Notes: generated by a model from the letters alone, not told the origin. DNA of 64,000 nucleotides from Luteolibacter ambystomatis (GCF_018137965.1 NZ_CP073100.1:682001-746000); one strand, 5' to 3'. Counted from the first letter of the stretch, positions 44,804 through 54,208 are shown. Program-made: numbers and translations.

Positions 44804-45277
44804 GTGCGGGTGGCGGTGGGGTTCCTCCGGCTTTTCGCCTGGGGCATCATCGTCTGTACGAATCTGCTCGGACTTGCACCGCTGGTCCTGTCGTTTTTCT
44901 CACCCATCGTGGAGGAACGGCCATGGTGGTTGCTGGATGCCCTGGCGATCATCGTGATGGTTCTGCTGCTGACCGGTTTCCCGATGCGGATCTTCGCGGA
45001 TGGGTTGGAGCGGGCACATCATCACCGGGGTGGGATCACCGATGCCGTGCGTTGGCTGAAATTCGGTTCCACCACCGCGGAGTGGGTGAAATGGATCTCC
45101 GTGGGGCTGCTGCTGACCTGCCTGCGCGTCCGGAGATGCGCCACCAGATTCGATCCGGGTCTTCGGGGGAGAGTGGCTTACTGCGGCAATTCCAGACCTG
45201 GGACGATCGCACGCGGTGGCAGCACTCCGGAAGAGCCGGATTCGGGATCGCGGGGGCGGTCGAGAATCGGATCGTAG
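44804..45277 (+). CDS. Possible small membrane protein (boundary uncertain)
   Basis: A 157-aa frame from a GTG. Residues ~5-30 and ~40-60 are hydrophobic (LFAWGIIVCTNLLGLAPLVL; LLDALAIIVMVLLLTGF), with a third possible segment near 90-105. The last ~55 residues look like random translation because they overlap the end of the minus-strand pilus-operon gene. If real, the protein may end differently or be decayed. A weak call. Confidence 0.4.
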   Translation: MRVAVGFLRLFAWGIIVCTNLLGLAPLVLSFFSPIVEERPWWLLDALAIIVMVLLLTGFPMRIFADGLERAHHHRGGITDAVRWLKFGSTTAEWVKWISVGLLLTCLRVRRCATRFDPGLRGRVAYCGNSRPGTIARGGSTPEEPDSGSRGRSRIGS

Positions 45278-45834
45278 GATGTCGCATCGCCCTGCGAGTC
45301 GTCGTTCTTGATCTTCAGCGGCCGGAAGGAAGCGGAATGGCTGTCCAGGCGGAACTGAACCTCCATCAGATCGCGGTTGGTCTCCGCCACCTGGTCGCGG
45401 AGGTCCTTGTTCTCCTGCTTGAGCGCTTTCAGTTCGTCCAGCATGCCTTGGAAGAATTCCTTGGCGGTGGCGGAATTGGTGTTCGGGGTATTGGCGGCAG
45501 TGGCAGGGGCCGGTTTCGCCGCCTCACGGGGAGGGGAAGGAGTGGGAGCGGCCGGAGGAGCGCCTTGGGCAGCGGCCAACTTGCGGGTGGTGCCCTGCAT
45601 CTCGGCCTGCAGGTCCTTGTTCTCCTTCCTGAGCGCATCCATTTCCTGGCGCATGCGCTGATAGAGCTCGGGAGACGTAAGGTTCGGCAAATCGGACGGG
45701 AGGGGTGCCGGAACGCCGTGCGCGGCCTGCCAGGCGGCGACTTGCTGGCGGACTTCCCACCAATGATGGCCGCCCACCGCGATCATGGCGGTGAGAGCCA
45801 AGCCACAAATGCCAGGAACAAGGGAAGGTTTCAT
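45178..45834 (-). CDS. Membrane-anchored coiled-coil protein, last gene of the pilus operon
   Basis: A 218-aa protein with an N-terminal membrane anchor (LVPGICGLALTAMIAVGGHHW), a helical segment (ELYQRMRQEMDALRKENKDL), a Pro/Ala linker and a second coiled coil (FFQGMLDELKALKQENKDLR). The end is Pro-rich. No family is recognised. It is the 17th gene of the minus-strand operon and overlaps the previous gene by 4 bp (ATGA). Its form suggests an envelope-spanning linker or alignment protein for the pilus machinery; that is inference. Confidence 0.75.
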   Translation of the reverse strand: MKPSLVPGICGLALTAMIAVGGHHWWEVRQQVAAWQAAHGVPAPLPSDLPNLTSPELYQRMRQEMDALRKENKDLQAEMQGTTRKLAAAQGAPPAAPTPSPPREAAKPAPATAANTPNTNSATAKEFFQGMLDELKALKQENKDLRDQVAETNRDLMEVQFRLDSHSASFRPLKIKNDDSQGDATSYDPILDRPRDPESGSSGVLPPRAIVPGLELPQ

Positions 45835-46673
45835 CGTGGCTTTTTGATGGGGGCGGCCTCCCGGACGGGTTGGGCGACGGGTGGCGCGGGTTCCGGGGCG
45901 GGAGCGGGCATGGAGGCCAGCAATTGCTCCAGACGGTCGATGGCTTCACCGAGGTTTTTCGAGTCCTCGTCGAGCTGGGTCACGGCTTTCGAAAGGATGG
46001 TGCCGACGGTGCCGGGCTGGTTGTAGCCGAGCGCGGGATCGAATCCAGGCTCGTTCACGTTGAAGGTTTCCTTGCCATCCGCGACGGGCACGAGGACGTG
46101 CGGCCGGATGTTCAGCGAGATTTTCGTGCCCGGGGCCAGCTCCACTTGCTTGGTGAAGGGAGGTGCGCCTGCGGTGGGGTCGAAGGTCCAGCCGGGTGGC
46201 GGCGGGGTGAGAGGCTTTGGTGTGAAGGGAAACAGCAGCTTGATCTGGCTGGCATCGATCGGGCCGCCTTTGCCGCCCTGCACGTCCACGACCTTCACGG
46301 TCACGCCCTTCTCGGGCTTTTCCGGTGGTGGCGGCGGCTCCTCCGTCACCAGATGAGCATCTTCCGGCGGCTTGCCGGTGACCAGCACCGGAGAACCGGC
46401 GGGTGCTCCCTTGTCGGTGGCCGGAGCCGTGGCGGGGTCCACCGCCTTGTCCGCGGGCTCGGCCGGTTTTTCGGGCGGCGGGATGGGAGGTGGGACGTCA
46501 TCCAGAATGACGGTGACCTCGTTGGACTTCGGCCGGTTGCCGCTGTCCAGACGTTGGAAGGTATCCACCGCACGGTCGCGTTCGCGGTCGGTCGGTTTCG
46601 GCGTGAGATCCTGACCGGCCGCGGTCCGGCCTGCGAGAAGCAGGAGTCCAAAGAGGAACAGGCGCGGTTTCAT
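45831..46673 (-). CDS. Proline-rich secreted protein of the pilus operon
   Basis: A 280-aa protein with a signal peptide (MKPRLFLFGLLLLAGRTAAG). Long Pro/Glu/Lys-rich stretches surround a more ordered part (~140-235) containing GVTVKVVDVQGGKGGPID and LAPGTKISLNIRPHVLVP. It is probably periplasmic. No family is recognised. Overlaps its neighbours by 4 bp each side, so it is tightly co-translated. Confidence 0.75.
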   Translation of the reverse strand: MKPRLFLFGLLLLAGRTAAGQDLTPKPTDRERDRAVDTFQRLDSGNRPKSNEVTVILDDVPPPIPPPEKPAEPADKAVDPATAPATDKGAPAGSPVLVTGKPPEDAHLVTEEPPPPPEKPEKGVTVKVVDVQGGKGGPIDASQIKLLFPFTPKPLTPPPPGWTFDPTAGAPPFTKQVELAPGTKISLNIRPHVLVPVADGKETFNVNEPGFDPALGYNQPGTVGTILSKAVTQLDEDSKNLGEAIDRLEQLLASMPAPAPEPAPPVAQPVREAAPIKKPR

Positions 46674-47455
46674 TTCCGGTTGGGCTGGATGTTGATCGAC
46701 TCACCGGCTCCCGCGGGAGGAGTGGCGCTGGTGGTTCCGGGTCGCTCCTGATTGCCGAGCAGCGAGGGGCTGTCCGCCTGCAGGCCGACGACCGGCATGG
46801 AGCGCTCCATCAACTGGTTCCATGCATCTTCGAGGGCTACACCCTCGGCGCGCAGGGCGCGGGTCTTTTCCTGATAGTCGGCAAGGCGGCCGAGAAGCTC
46901 GCGGGCGGTGGCGACCTCGCGCTTCGTCCACAGCAGGTTCCGGCTCCGGTAGAGGACGGGGACCTTGAAATCGAGACGCTTCACCACGCCGTTGGGCGCT
47001 TCCGCGGTGACGACGTGCTGGACGCTGAAATTGCTTTCCTCATAGAGGCCGGTGGTGGGCGCGGATTTCAGCGGCGCGCGGGTGGGGCCGACCGCGGGAT
47101 CTCCCGGCAGGCGGTCGCTGGCCGGACCGATGGCGGCGAGGGTGGGATCCGTGGGATTCGCGGTGGAAAGCGGACTGTTCCGCACCACCGCCGGAGTGAT
47201 GGCGGGTGCGGCGGCCGCAGGACCAGCCGGAGCGGGCAGAATCACCGGTTTGGTGATGTAGAGGTAGCAGAACACGCCGGAGACGACGGTGCTTGCCAGG
47301 AGCAGCCACGGATATGCACCACGGCCTGGAGACGCCGTGTTCCGGCGGTTCGAGCTGGAACGGGGGCCGCCTGTCTGCGGCAGGGCAGTGGGAAGGGCCG
47401 AAGGACCGGAGGGTCTCCGGTCAACGAGGCTGCCTTCTGCAGGAAGTGGTTTCAT
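46670..47455 (-). CDS. Single-pass membrane protein of the pilus operon
   Basis: A 261-aa protein. A basic, Ser/Pro-rich cytoplasmic head (~1-47) is followed by one membrane helix (YPWLLLASTVVSGVFCYLYI, ~48-67), an Ala/Pro linker and a periplasmic domain (~130-240) with FSVQHVVTAEAPNGVVKRLD and REVATARELLGRLADYQ. The topology resembles PilO- or PilP-like alignment proteins, but sequence identity cannot be claimed. 4-bp overlaps on both sides. Confidence 0.75.
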   Translation of the reverse strand: MKPLPAEGSLVDRRPSGPSALPTALPQTGGPRSSSNRRNTASPGRGAYPWLLLASTVVSGVFCYLYITKPVILPAPAGPAAAAPAITPAVVRNSPLSTANPTDPTLAAIGPASDRLPGDPAVGPTRAPLKSAPTTGLYEESNFSVQHVVTAEAPNGVVKRLDFKVPVLYRSRNLLWTKREVATARELLGRLADYQEKTRALRAEGVALEDAWNQLMERSMPVVGLQADSPSLLGNQERPGTTSATPPAGAGESINIQPNRK

Positions 47456-47985
47456 CGGGGCGCGGAATCGGGACGGGACGGCTCCACCGTGGCGGTGGAG
47501 CTTTCGTGGGAAGGCTGCTGGGCTTGCTTTTTGGGGGAGGGGTTCTCCGGGTTGCCCTCCACACCGACCGCCGTGGTGACGATGGTCTGGTCGGAAACGC
47601 CGGGGAACGAGGTGATCGTGAGCGTTTCACGGGACAGCCGCAAGTGGCGAACCAATCCGCTGCTCTGGCTGAGTGCCTGCACCCCTGGAATCACCTCCAG
47701 GGCGCCGCCCGGCGTCCGCTGGCGGCCGATGCCATCCGAACGGTAGATCTCAAAAGTGGAGCGCGCGTCCGGATCGTCCTCCGCGGTCACGCGGATCTCG
47801 ACGCCATCCGTATAGACCCGCAGCAGCATCGGCTTGATGGCGATGGGTGTCGCCTTGTCACCGGTCAGCTTCATGCGGGATTTCACGAGATAGTCGCCGA
47901 CATGACGGAACTCTCCCGCGATTCCGATCCCGCCCGAGAAGCACCACAGGCAGGCCAGCAGGAATGGCAGCGCGCGCTTCATCAT
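47452..47985 (-). CDS. Secreted protein of the pilus operon
   Basis: A 177-aa protein with a signal peptide (MMKRALPFLLACLWCFSGGIGIAG). The mature ~120 residues are beta-rich (VKSRMKLTGDKATPIAIKPM; VRHLRLSRETLTITSFPG) and end in a Ser/Pro/Gln tail. It is likely periplasmic. No family recognised. Overlaps the prepilin gene upstream by 4 bp. Confidence 0.7.
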   Translation of the reverse strand: MMKRALPFLLACLWCFSGGIGIAGEFRHVGDYLVKSRMKLTGDKATPIAIKPMLLRVYTDGVEIRVTAEDDPDARSTFEIYRSDGIGRQRTPGGALEVIPGVQALSQSSGLVRHLRLSRETLTITSFPGVSDQTIVTTAVGVEGNPENPSPKKQAQQPSHESSTATVEPSRPDSAPR

Positions 47986-48398
47986 TGGCCGACGTCCCAG
48001 AGCAGGTCGGTGGTGCTACTAGAAGGATCGTAATATCCACCCGAGCCATTGTTGATCTTCGGTGGAGACACGGTGACGGCGATCGACAGGGTCGCTCCGG
48101 TGAGCGAGGTCACCGTGGGCATCGTGGTGGCACCGTTCGGCAGATAGGGAATCAGCTTCGCGCTGGTGATCGAGGCGAGCGTGGCGGTCGGATTGTCCGC
48201 CAGATACATGCGCTGGGCGGAGTAAACCGTGCGGAGTGTCTCGGAGGCGGTGCGGCCGAGTTGCCAGTCCTTGATCTTGTTGTTGAAGAAAAAGCCGGTA
48301 CTCATCAGGGCGATGAGGACGCAGATGACCATGCTCATTTCCAGCAGCGTGAAGCCGCGGAAACGGAAACGACGGGCCATGGAACCGGTGCAACTCAT
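47982..48398 (-). CDS. Type IV prepilin-like protein (third prepilin)
   Basis: A 138-aa protein with the prepilin cleavage motif RG-FTLLEMSMVICVLIAL: Gly before the cut, Phe at +1 and Glu at +5, then a long hydrophobic helix. The globular part has an alpha-helix (ETLRTVYSAQRMYLADN) and beta strands. Unlike the two tandem prepilins near 58 kb, it keeps Phe at +1, so it may be the major subunit or a distinct minor pilin. It is followed by four coupled envelope genes. Confidence 0.88.
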   Translation of the reverse strand: MSCTGSMARRFRFRGFTLLEMSMVICVLIALMSTGFFFNNKIKDWQLGRTASETLRTVYSAQRMYLADNPTATLASITSAKLIPYLPNGATTMPTVTSLTGATLSIAVTVSPPKINNGSGGYYDPSSSTTDLLWDVGQ

Positions 48399-48476
48399 TG
48401 CGTTGGCACAAAATTACGGAATTTCCACAGTCCTGAAAAGAAGGAAATGTGAACGATCCTGTTTCGGAGGGATTTT

Positions 48477-48893
48477 TCAGCCCTTGAGGATCTGCAGCGA
48501 CTCCCGCAGATGCATTTGGATGGTCGGGTCCTGCCACAACCGCACGGCTACACCGAGCAGGCCGATCGCTCCGAGGACGATGCATGTGGAGGTCACCACG
48601 AACCAGGTGACAGACCCGTTGTTCTTGGGCGCGAGGTACGGAACGTACCAGGCCTGCCGCTCCACGATGCGGGTGGTGAACATCTGGCCGTTGTGCTTGA
48701 GCAGGGCGATGAACTTGTCCGCAATTTTCGATTGGGCCGTGGTATAGCGGTGCTTGAAGCGGCGGCCGGGCTGTTCCGGAAGCTCTTCGTGGCGGATTCC
48801 GGAGGGCACCGGTTCCACGGCGCGCATGGTGTAGATCTGCGTTTGGAGGACGAAGGTCTCGCGGAGCCAGCGGTCGAGGCGGGTGAGTTGCAT
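48477..48893 (-). CDS. Membrane protein of the pilus operon
   Basis: A 138-aa protein with a soluble basic N-terminal half and one membrane helix (VTWFVVTSTCIVLGAIGLLGV, ~95-115). A family is not recognised. Position after the PilC-like platform gene suggests it is a platform accessory. Confidence 0.7.
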   Translation of the reverse strand: MQLTRLDRWLRETFVLQTQIYTMRAVEPVPSGIRHEELPEQPGRRFKHRYTTAQSKIADKFIALLKHNGQMFTTRIVERQAWYVPYLAPKNNGSVTWFVVTSTCIVLGAIGLLGVAVRLWQDPTIQMHLRESLQILKG

Positions 48894-48920
48894 CGGATCG
48901 TCAGGGCGGGGCGGGATGGA

Positions 48921-50054
48921 TCACATCCCGCTGTTCATCATCTTCGGACCCATCAGGAAGATTGGAAGGAAGGTGCCGATGAAAACCGCGGCGATGAGGG
49001 CGACGGCGATCAGGAGGACCAGGAAATTCACGGCGGCGGTGAAGGTGGCCATGCAGTTTTCCGCATCCTCCTCATACATGCCCACGAGCATCTCCAACTG
49101 CCCGTCGAGCGAGGCGGATTTCTCACCGATCGCGAGCATGTGGACGACCTGGGAATCCACGGACGTGTACTTCGAGAATGCGGTGGAGAGGGGGACGCCG
49201 GAGCCTTCGTACTTGTCGGCGGCTTCCAGCAGCTCGCGGTAGAAGGGAGTTCCCTTCACGCTGTTGGCGGAGACCCGGATCGACTTCGCGAGGTTGATCC
49301 CGTTCGAGTGGAGCAGCTTGATGGTGGAGAGGAAGGTCATCTGCCGCAGGCTCATGATGAGCTGCCGCAGGAGGCGCCACTTCGACATCATGAATCCGAG
49401 GATCAGGGTGCGGATCTTTTCCGAGCGCAGGATGGTGATGATGGTGCCGACGATGATGCCGACCACGATGGGCCAGATGGCCTGGGTGGTGTGGGCGATG
49501 TTGAAGGAAATCGCGGTCAGGCCGTCCGGCTTCTGGTTCACGCCCTTGAGCATGCTTTCCACCTGGGGAACGATTTTCACCTGGGAAACGATGAACGCGC
49601 CGGAAAGCACCGAGATCACGACCGCCGGCATGGTGGTCGCCTTCTTGAGCGCTTTCTTGAATTTCATCTCATTGGTGAGACGGGTGGAGAGGGCGGAGAA
49701 GGCCTGGTGGAGCTGGCCGGCATCCGATCCCGCCTGGATCAAACCGATGATCATGTCACTGAAGCGGCCGGTGCGGCGGAAGGCTTCGTGAACACTCACG
49801 CCGGCGGCGATGTCATCACGGATTTTGAAGAGGGTGTCCGCCATGCCCTTGTTGGGCAGGCCCTGGCCGTAGTATTTCAGCGCATCCGCGGTATTGATCT
49901 GGGCGCGCAGCATGGAACTGAGGCCGCGGAACATGTGGACGAGTTCCTTTTTCTTGAACTCCTGCGGCTTCGCGGGAGCCTTGAGGAATGAAAGCGCCTT
50001 CGGGGATACCGGTTGGGCACCCGGTTTGGCGGCTGGCACGGCGGGATTACTCAT
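48921..50054 (-). CDS. pilC: Type II secretion/type IV pilus platform protein (GspF/PilC family)
   Basis: A 377-aa inner-membrane protein with two GspF domains and three membrane segments. Visible motifs are LAAGVSVHEAF-like (GVSVHEAFRRTGRFSDMIIG), SGAFIVSQVKIVP, IKLLHSNGINLAKSIRVSAN and KYTSVDSQVVHMLAIGEKSASL. It forms the membrane platform on which the ATPases turn to extrude or retract pilin. An N-terminal Pro/Lys-rich region precedes the domains. It overlaps the ATPase gene by 8 bp. Confidence 0.93.
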   Translation of the reverse strand: MSNPAVPAAKPGAQPVSPKALSFLKAPAKPQEFKKKELVHMFRGLSSMLRAQINTADALKYYGQGLPNKGMADTLFKIRDDIAAGVSVHEAFRRTGRFSDMIIGLIQAGSDAGQLHQAFSALSTRLTNEMKFKKALKKATTMPAVVISVLSGAFIVSQVKIVPQVESMLKGVNQKPDGLTAISFNIAHTTQAIWPIVVGIIVGTIITILRSEKIRTLILGFMMSKWRLLRQLIMSLRQMTFLSTIKLLHSNGINLAKSIRVSANSVKGTPFYRELLEAADKYEGSGVPLSTAFSKYTSVDSQVVHMLAIGEKSASLDGQLEMLVGMYEEDAENCMATFTAAVNFLVLLIAVALIAAVFIGTFLPIFLMGPKMMNSGM

Positions 50055-51729
50055 CGGTGTAAGTCATGTCGATGACCTTCGACACGGCGTTGAGGTCGGT
50101 TTTGCCTTCGCGCAGGAGGCGCAGGTTGGGCAGCTTGCCTTCCTGCTGGATCTTGATTTCCAGCTCGTAGGGAGTGATCTCGCCCTTCGAGAGCTGGTCG
50201 GAGACCTTCGGGGTGATCGGAATGATTTCCAGGATGGCGGTACGGCCGCTGTATCCGGAGTTGCGGCATTCGGCGCAGCCGCCGGGCTTCGCGGAGAAGA
50301 CCGGGATATCCGCCCACGAGTCATCGAGGCTGAAGGTGCGGCGGTCCAGGTCACCGATGCCCACCTGGGCTTCCTTGCAATAGGGGCAGAGCAGTTTCAC
50401 CAGTCGCTGGGCACAGGCGGCCTTCAGGGTCTGGGCGATCTTCCAACGCTCGATGCCGAGCTGTTCGAAACGCTCGATGATCTGGGAGGCGCGCGGGGTG
50501 TGGATGGTGGTGAGCACCTTGTGACCCGTCACGGCGGCCTCGATCGCGAGTTCGGCTGACTCGGTGTCGCGCACCTCACCCATGAGGATGATGTCCGGGT
50601 CGCTTCGCATGAAGGACGCGATCATCGGCTTGAACTCCTTCGGGCTCTTCAAGTCGCAGTGGGTGATGCCGGCGACTTCGTCTTCGACCGGGTTTTCCAG
50701 CGTGAGGATGTTCACTTCCGGGCGGTTCAGCTCGCGGAGGATCGCATTGAGGGTGGTGGACTTGCCCGAACCGGTGGGGCCGGACATGACGATGATGCCC
50801 GCCGGGATCTTCATCACGCGGCCGAGTTCGAAGAGCGTCTCGTCATCGAAGGCGAGCGTGCCCTTGCCGAGCGTCACGTTGATGTGGCTCTTGTCGAGCA
50901 GACGCATCGTCACGTGGTAGCCGCGGTAAGTACGATGGCGCTCGTAGCGGATGTCGATGGGGCGGTGGAAATAGGAGATGGTGAAACGTCCCGAGATACC
51001 CGGAGTGGTGTTCCGGATTTCCGTCGGCAGCTTCATCAGGTTCAGCAGGAACGCATCGAGGCGGTCCTTCAGCTTCATCGGGATCTCGACCTTGTCGCCG
51101 AGGTCGCCGTCCACACGGAAGGTGTAGTAGAAGACTTCCTTCTCGACCTTGAAGTGGATGTCCGATGCGCGGAGCTTCACGGCGTCCGCCATGATGGTGG
51201 CCACGAGCTGGGCCATCGGCTCGCTGTAGTCGGTCGTGACGTCGAAGTCACGGATGCCATCGTCCACGTCCTCGACGTCGATGGCTTCAAGCTCGGAGCG
51301 GCTGGGACCGTTGTTGGTGCCCACCGATTCGATCGCCCGGCTGATCTCGGAGGCGAGGGTGACGATCTTGACGATTTCGAGATCCGGGAAACGCGGCGCG
51401 AGATATTCTTCCGCCAGCGGGCTCCATGGATTGGCCACCGCGACGATGAGGCGGTTCCCGGGGGAAAGGCACAGCGGCGTGAAGAACCCGCGGGTCATCA
51501 CCGTCGGGTCGCAATAGGTGTGCAGCGAGGCATCGCAGAACTCGGCCACCTTCGGGAAGAAGGGCAGGCCGTTGATCCGCGCGATCGCGGCCATGAAGCT
51601 GTAGCGCGTGACGCGGTTCGGCACCTGGTCATGCGCCAGATCCGCATAGGACGGATCGTGGATGCCGAGGGCGGCCATGATCCGCCGGCTGATCGATTCG
51701 TTGAAGGAAATGCCGTCGAACTCGATCAT
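50047..51729 (-). CDS. pilB: Type IV pilus/type II secretion assembly ATPase (PilB/GspE family)
   Basis: A 560-aa hexameric ATPase. The N-terminal domain (~1-150) is followed by a middle domain and an AAA-like core with Walker A GPTGSGKSTTLNAIL (~315), Asp box (ILTLENPVEDEVAG), Walker B (DIILMGEVRD) and His box (TTIHTPRASQI). A four-Cys zinc module is present (CPYCKEA, CAECRNSGYSG). The zinc module and length fit extension-type (PilB/GspE) ATPases rather than PilT. It powers pilus extension. Overlaps its neighbours by 4 and 8 bp. Confidence 0.95.
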   Translation of the reverse strand: MIEFDGISFNESISRRIMAALGIHDPSYADLAHDQVPNRVTRYSFMAAIARINGLPFFPKVAEFCDASLHTYCDPTVMTRGFFTPLCLSPGNRLIVAVANPWSPLAEEYLAPRFPDLEIVKIVTLASEISRAIESVGTNNGPSRSELEAIDVEDVDDGIRDFDVTTDYSEPMAQLVATIMADAVKLRASDIHFKVEKEVFYYTFRVDGDLGDKVEIPMKLKDRLDAFLLNLMKLPTEIRNTTPGISGRFTISYFHRPIDIRYERHRTYRGYHVTMRLLDKSHINVTLGKGTLAFDDETLFELGRVMKIPAGIIVMSGPTGSGKSTTLNAILRELNRPEVNILTLENPVEDEVAGITHCDLKSPKEFKPMIASFMRSDPDIILMGEVRDTESAELAIEAAVTGHKVLTTIHTPRASQIIERFEQLGIERWKIAQTLKAACAQRLVKLLCPYCKEAQVGIGDLDRRTFSLDDSWADIPVFSAKPGGCAECRNSGYSGRTAILEIIPITPKVSDQLSKGEITPYELEIKIQQEGKLPNLRLLREGKTDLNAVSKVIDMTYTDE

Positions 51730-52310
51730 AAGCCGAAGTGTTTGCGGGTGAGGAAGGTCCAGCTTTCGTAGTCCATCCGCGCCACCGTGAGGAAGGGCTT
51801 GATGTCGAAGCGGCGGTCCACCGCGTTCAGGATTTCCTCCGCCATCAGCAGGGCGGCGATGGGATTGATGGAAGCGACGCCGATCGCATCCGTGTCTTCC
51901 GCGTAGATCACCGGAGCGAGCAGCACCCGTGCGAGCTTGTGCAGCGAATCGAAGGACTCATAGAACGCCGATGGCGCGATCAGTTTCCCGGCGAAGGGGA
52001 TCAGCGGCGGCGAAGGACTGAGGGTGGAGGCTACCGCTTCCGAAAGGGAGACGATGGCAGATCCCATGAACTCTTCCTCGTAACCCTGGGCGCGCGCGAT
52101 GAATTCCAGCAGTTCGACCGGGCGGTCCTCGGAGAGGGCCTTGTTGGCGTGGTTGAAGGCGGAGGTGATCTGCGCGTCGGTGGCGGCTCCGGTGGCCCGG
52201 AGTGCTTCCGCCGTCCGCTTGGCACACTCCACGAGCAGATCCTGGGACGTCCGCGGGCGGCGTTCGTCACCCTCGCGCACTCCTTGGAATGTGGTGGAAC
52301 TCGGTTGCAT
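51726..52310 (-). CDS. Hypothetical protein between secretin and ATPase
   Basis: A 194-aa soluble, mostly helical protein with no signal peptide. Helices such as AKRTAEALRATGAATDAQI and ESFDSLHKLARVLLAPVIYA are visible. I do not recognise a family. Its place between the secretin and the PilB-like ATPase, with a 4-bp overlap to the ATPase, suggests a cytoplasmic ATPase partner or assembly factor. Confidence 0.75.
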   Translation of the reverse strand: MQPSSTTFQGVREGDERRPRTSQDLLVECAKRTAEALRATGAATDAQITSAFNHANKALSEDRPVELLEFIARAQGYEEEFMGSAIVSLSEAVASTLSPSPPLIPFAGKLIAPSAFYESFDSLHKLARVLLAPVIYAEDTDAIGVASINPIAALLMAEEILNAVDRRFDIKPFLTVARMDYESWTFLTRKHFGL

Positions 52311-52321
52311 GGAAAAGACCT

Positions 52322-54178
52322 TTAGCGGCGGGCGCGGCTGAAACGTGGGGAGCTGTCGCTGGTGGAGGTAGCCGGCTGGGCTGTTCCGGACTTCGAATCC
52401 GTGGCACGCGGTGCGGGAGCCTGGGCCGGAGCAGAGTAGGTTTCCGTAGTGGTCGTGGTCTGCGGGTAGAACGGCGCCTGATAGGGCTGGAAGTCGCGGA
52501 CGCCACGGCAGAGGTTCGGTTCGTGGGCGGGACCGGGGTTCAGCTCATCCACCCAGTCATTGTCCACGCCGAGCTGGACCTTGCGCTTGATGGTGGAGTT
52601 GGTGCGGTTGTTCGCGCCGCGGTTGCCGGGATCGTAGGACGTCGGGGTGACGATGAAGACGAGGCTGGTTTGCTCCTTGGTCTGCTCCTTGCTCTTGAAG
52701 AAGAAGTTGAGCACCGGTACATCACCGAGAAGCGGAACCTTGGTCTTGTTGTCCTTCTTGGACTCTCCGTAGAAGCCGCCGACAACGAGAGAACTGCCAT
52801 CCGGCACGCGGGCGAGGGATTCGACCATCGATTCGGTGACGCGCGGGTAGATGTTTCCGGACAGGGCGCTCTTCACGTTCTCCGTGATCTGGGCGGAGCG
52901 CGGACGCAGGCGCATGCGCACGGTGCCGTCCGGCATCAGCGTGGGGGTGACCACGATGGAGATACCGATTTCACGGTGGTGCTCCGGATCCTTGTCGATG
53001 GTCGAGTCACCGTCATCGATCTTGTAGCGGACCTGTTCCGTGGCGGTGGAACCGCCGGCGCTGCCCACGCTCTGGGTGGCGGTGACGATCGGCACACGGT
53101 CGATGATGGAGATCGTGGCCTGTTCGTTGTCCTCGGTGATGAGGGTCGGGTTCGAGATCTGGGACGCCAGACCGCCCTGGGCCAGCGCGCGGAGCACGCC
53201 ATTGAGCTGGATGGGGGAAAGGACGATGTTGTTGGACGCGAGCGGGATGTCGGCGGTGGTGACGGAACTGCCGGAGGACGTGCCTCCTGTGCCGGTCCAG
53301 GAGGAGGGAAGGCCGAAGACGCTGTTGAGCGAGCGGGCGGCCTCGATGGGCACACCGTTCTCACCCAGGCTGGTGCTCCAGTCCACGCCCTGGCGCTGCG
53401 CCGCATTGCTGTTCACGCGGAGAATCTTGGTTTCCACCACGATCTGGCCGCGCGGCTGGTCGATCTTGCGGAGGAGGTCGCGTGCGGCTTCGATCTTCTG
53501 CGCGTTGTCGATGATCACCACCGTGCTGGTCTTCGGCTCGAAGCTGACGACACCGGCCGGGCTGAGGATGGACTTGAGGATTTCCTTGAGAGTCGCAAGG
53601 TCCGTTTGGCGCAGGTAGCGGAGCTGGTATTGGAACTCGGCGCTGGGGAGTTGCGAGAGCTGCGCCGGGGTGAGGGCGTAGACCGTGTTGCCCTTGGTAT
53701 AGAGCGTGAGGCCGTACATGAACGCCAGATCCTCCATCTGCTGGAGCGGATTCACGTCATCGAGCAACATACCCGTGACCCGGTATTCGGGGGTCGCGAT
53801 CTTGGAGTTGTGGAAATACTGGCGGCCGGCCTTTGAAGCCAGATACTGGAAGGTATCATTGAGGGCCGTATCGTTGAGGCGCCAGCCCTTTGTATCGTCC
53901 TCCTTGTTCAGTGGCTGTCCCGTGTGCGGCGGATTGGCCGGATTGCCGGGAGCGGCGGGGTCGGTTGGCACGATGTCCACCGGAGCAGCGGGCACGGTGG
54001 AGGGAGGGCCTTCTCCCGGTACGGCCGGAGTTCCCGGAGTGGGGGTGAAATTCGGCGGAGTGGTGGGCTGCACATCGGCCACCTGTTCGATCAAAGGATC
54101 GCTTCCGGTTTGGGCACGCAGGCCGCCCGAGCACGTCAGGGCGGAGAGCAGGACGAGGGAAAAACGATTCGGTTTCAT
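52322..54178 (-). CDS. Secretin (type II/type IV pilus, Amuc_1098-like)
   Basis: A 618-aa outer-membrane secretin from the ATG at 54178. A signal peptide (LVLLSALTCSGGLRA) and Pro-rich linker are followed by N-domains (WRLNDTALNDTFQYLASKAG; VVIIDNAQKIEAARDLLRKI) and the C-domain with the secretin signature VPLLGDVPVLNFFFKSKEQT. The Pro/Thr tail is long. Secretins form a gated outer-membrane ring; the gene-order match to Akkermansia Amuc_1098 (described as a PilQ-type secretin) supports a pilus role. Exact orthology needs an alignment. Confidence 0.94.
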   Translation of the reverse strand: MKPNRFSLVLLSALTCSGGLRAQTGSDPLIEQVADVQPTTPPNFTPTPGTPAVPGEGPPSTVPAAPVDIVPTDPAAPGNPANPPHTGQPLNKEDDTKGWRLNDTALNDTFQYLASKAGRQYFHNSKIATPEYRVTGMLLDDVNPLQQMEDLAFMYGLTLYTKGNTVYALTPAQLSQLPSAEFQYQLRYLRQTDLATLKEILKSILSPAGVVSFEPKTSTVVIIDNAQKIEAARDLLRKIDQPRGQIVVETKILRVNSNAAQRQGVDWSTSLGENGVPIEAARSLNSVFGLPSSWTGTGGTSSGSSVTTADIPLASNNIVLSPIQLNGVLRALAQGGLASQISNPTLITEDNEQATISIIDRVPIVTATQSVGSAGGSTATEQVRYKIDDGDSTIDKDPEHHREIGISIVVTPTLMPDGTVRMRLRPRSAQITENVKSALSGNIYPRVTESMVESLARVPDGSSLVVGGFYGESKKDNKTKVPLLGDVPVLNFFFKSKEQTKEQTSLVFIVTPTSYDPGNRGANNRTNSTIKRKVQLGVDNDWVDELNPGPAHEPNLCRGVRDFQPYQAPFYPQTTTTTETYSAPAQAPAPRATDSKSGTAQPATSTSDSSPRFSRARR

Positions 54179-54208
54179 GGCTGGCAAGGGATGGGAACAG
54201 CAGGGAGG

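Noticed and set aside
52202..53836. 544-codon plus-strand frame opposite the secretin
   Set aside because: Secretin motifs establish the minus strand as coding.
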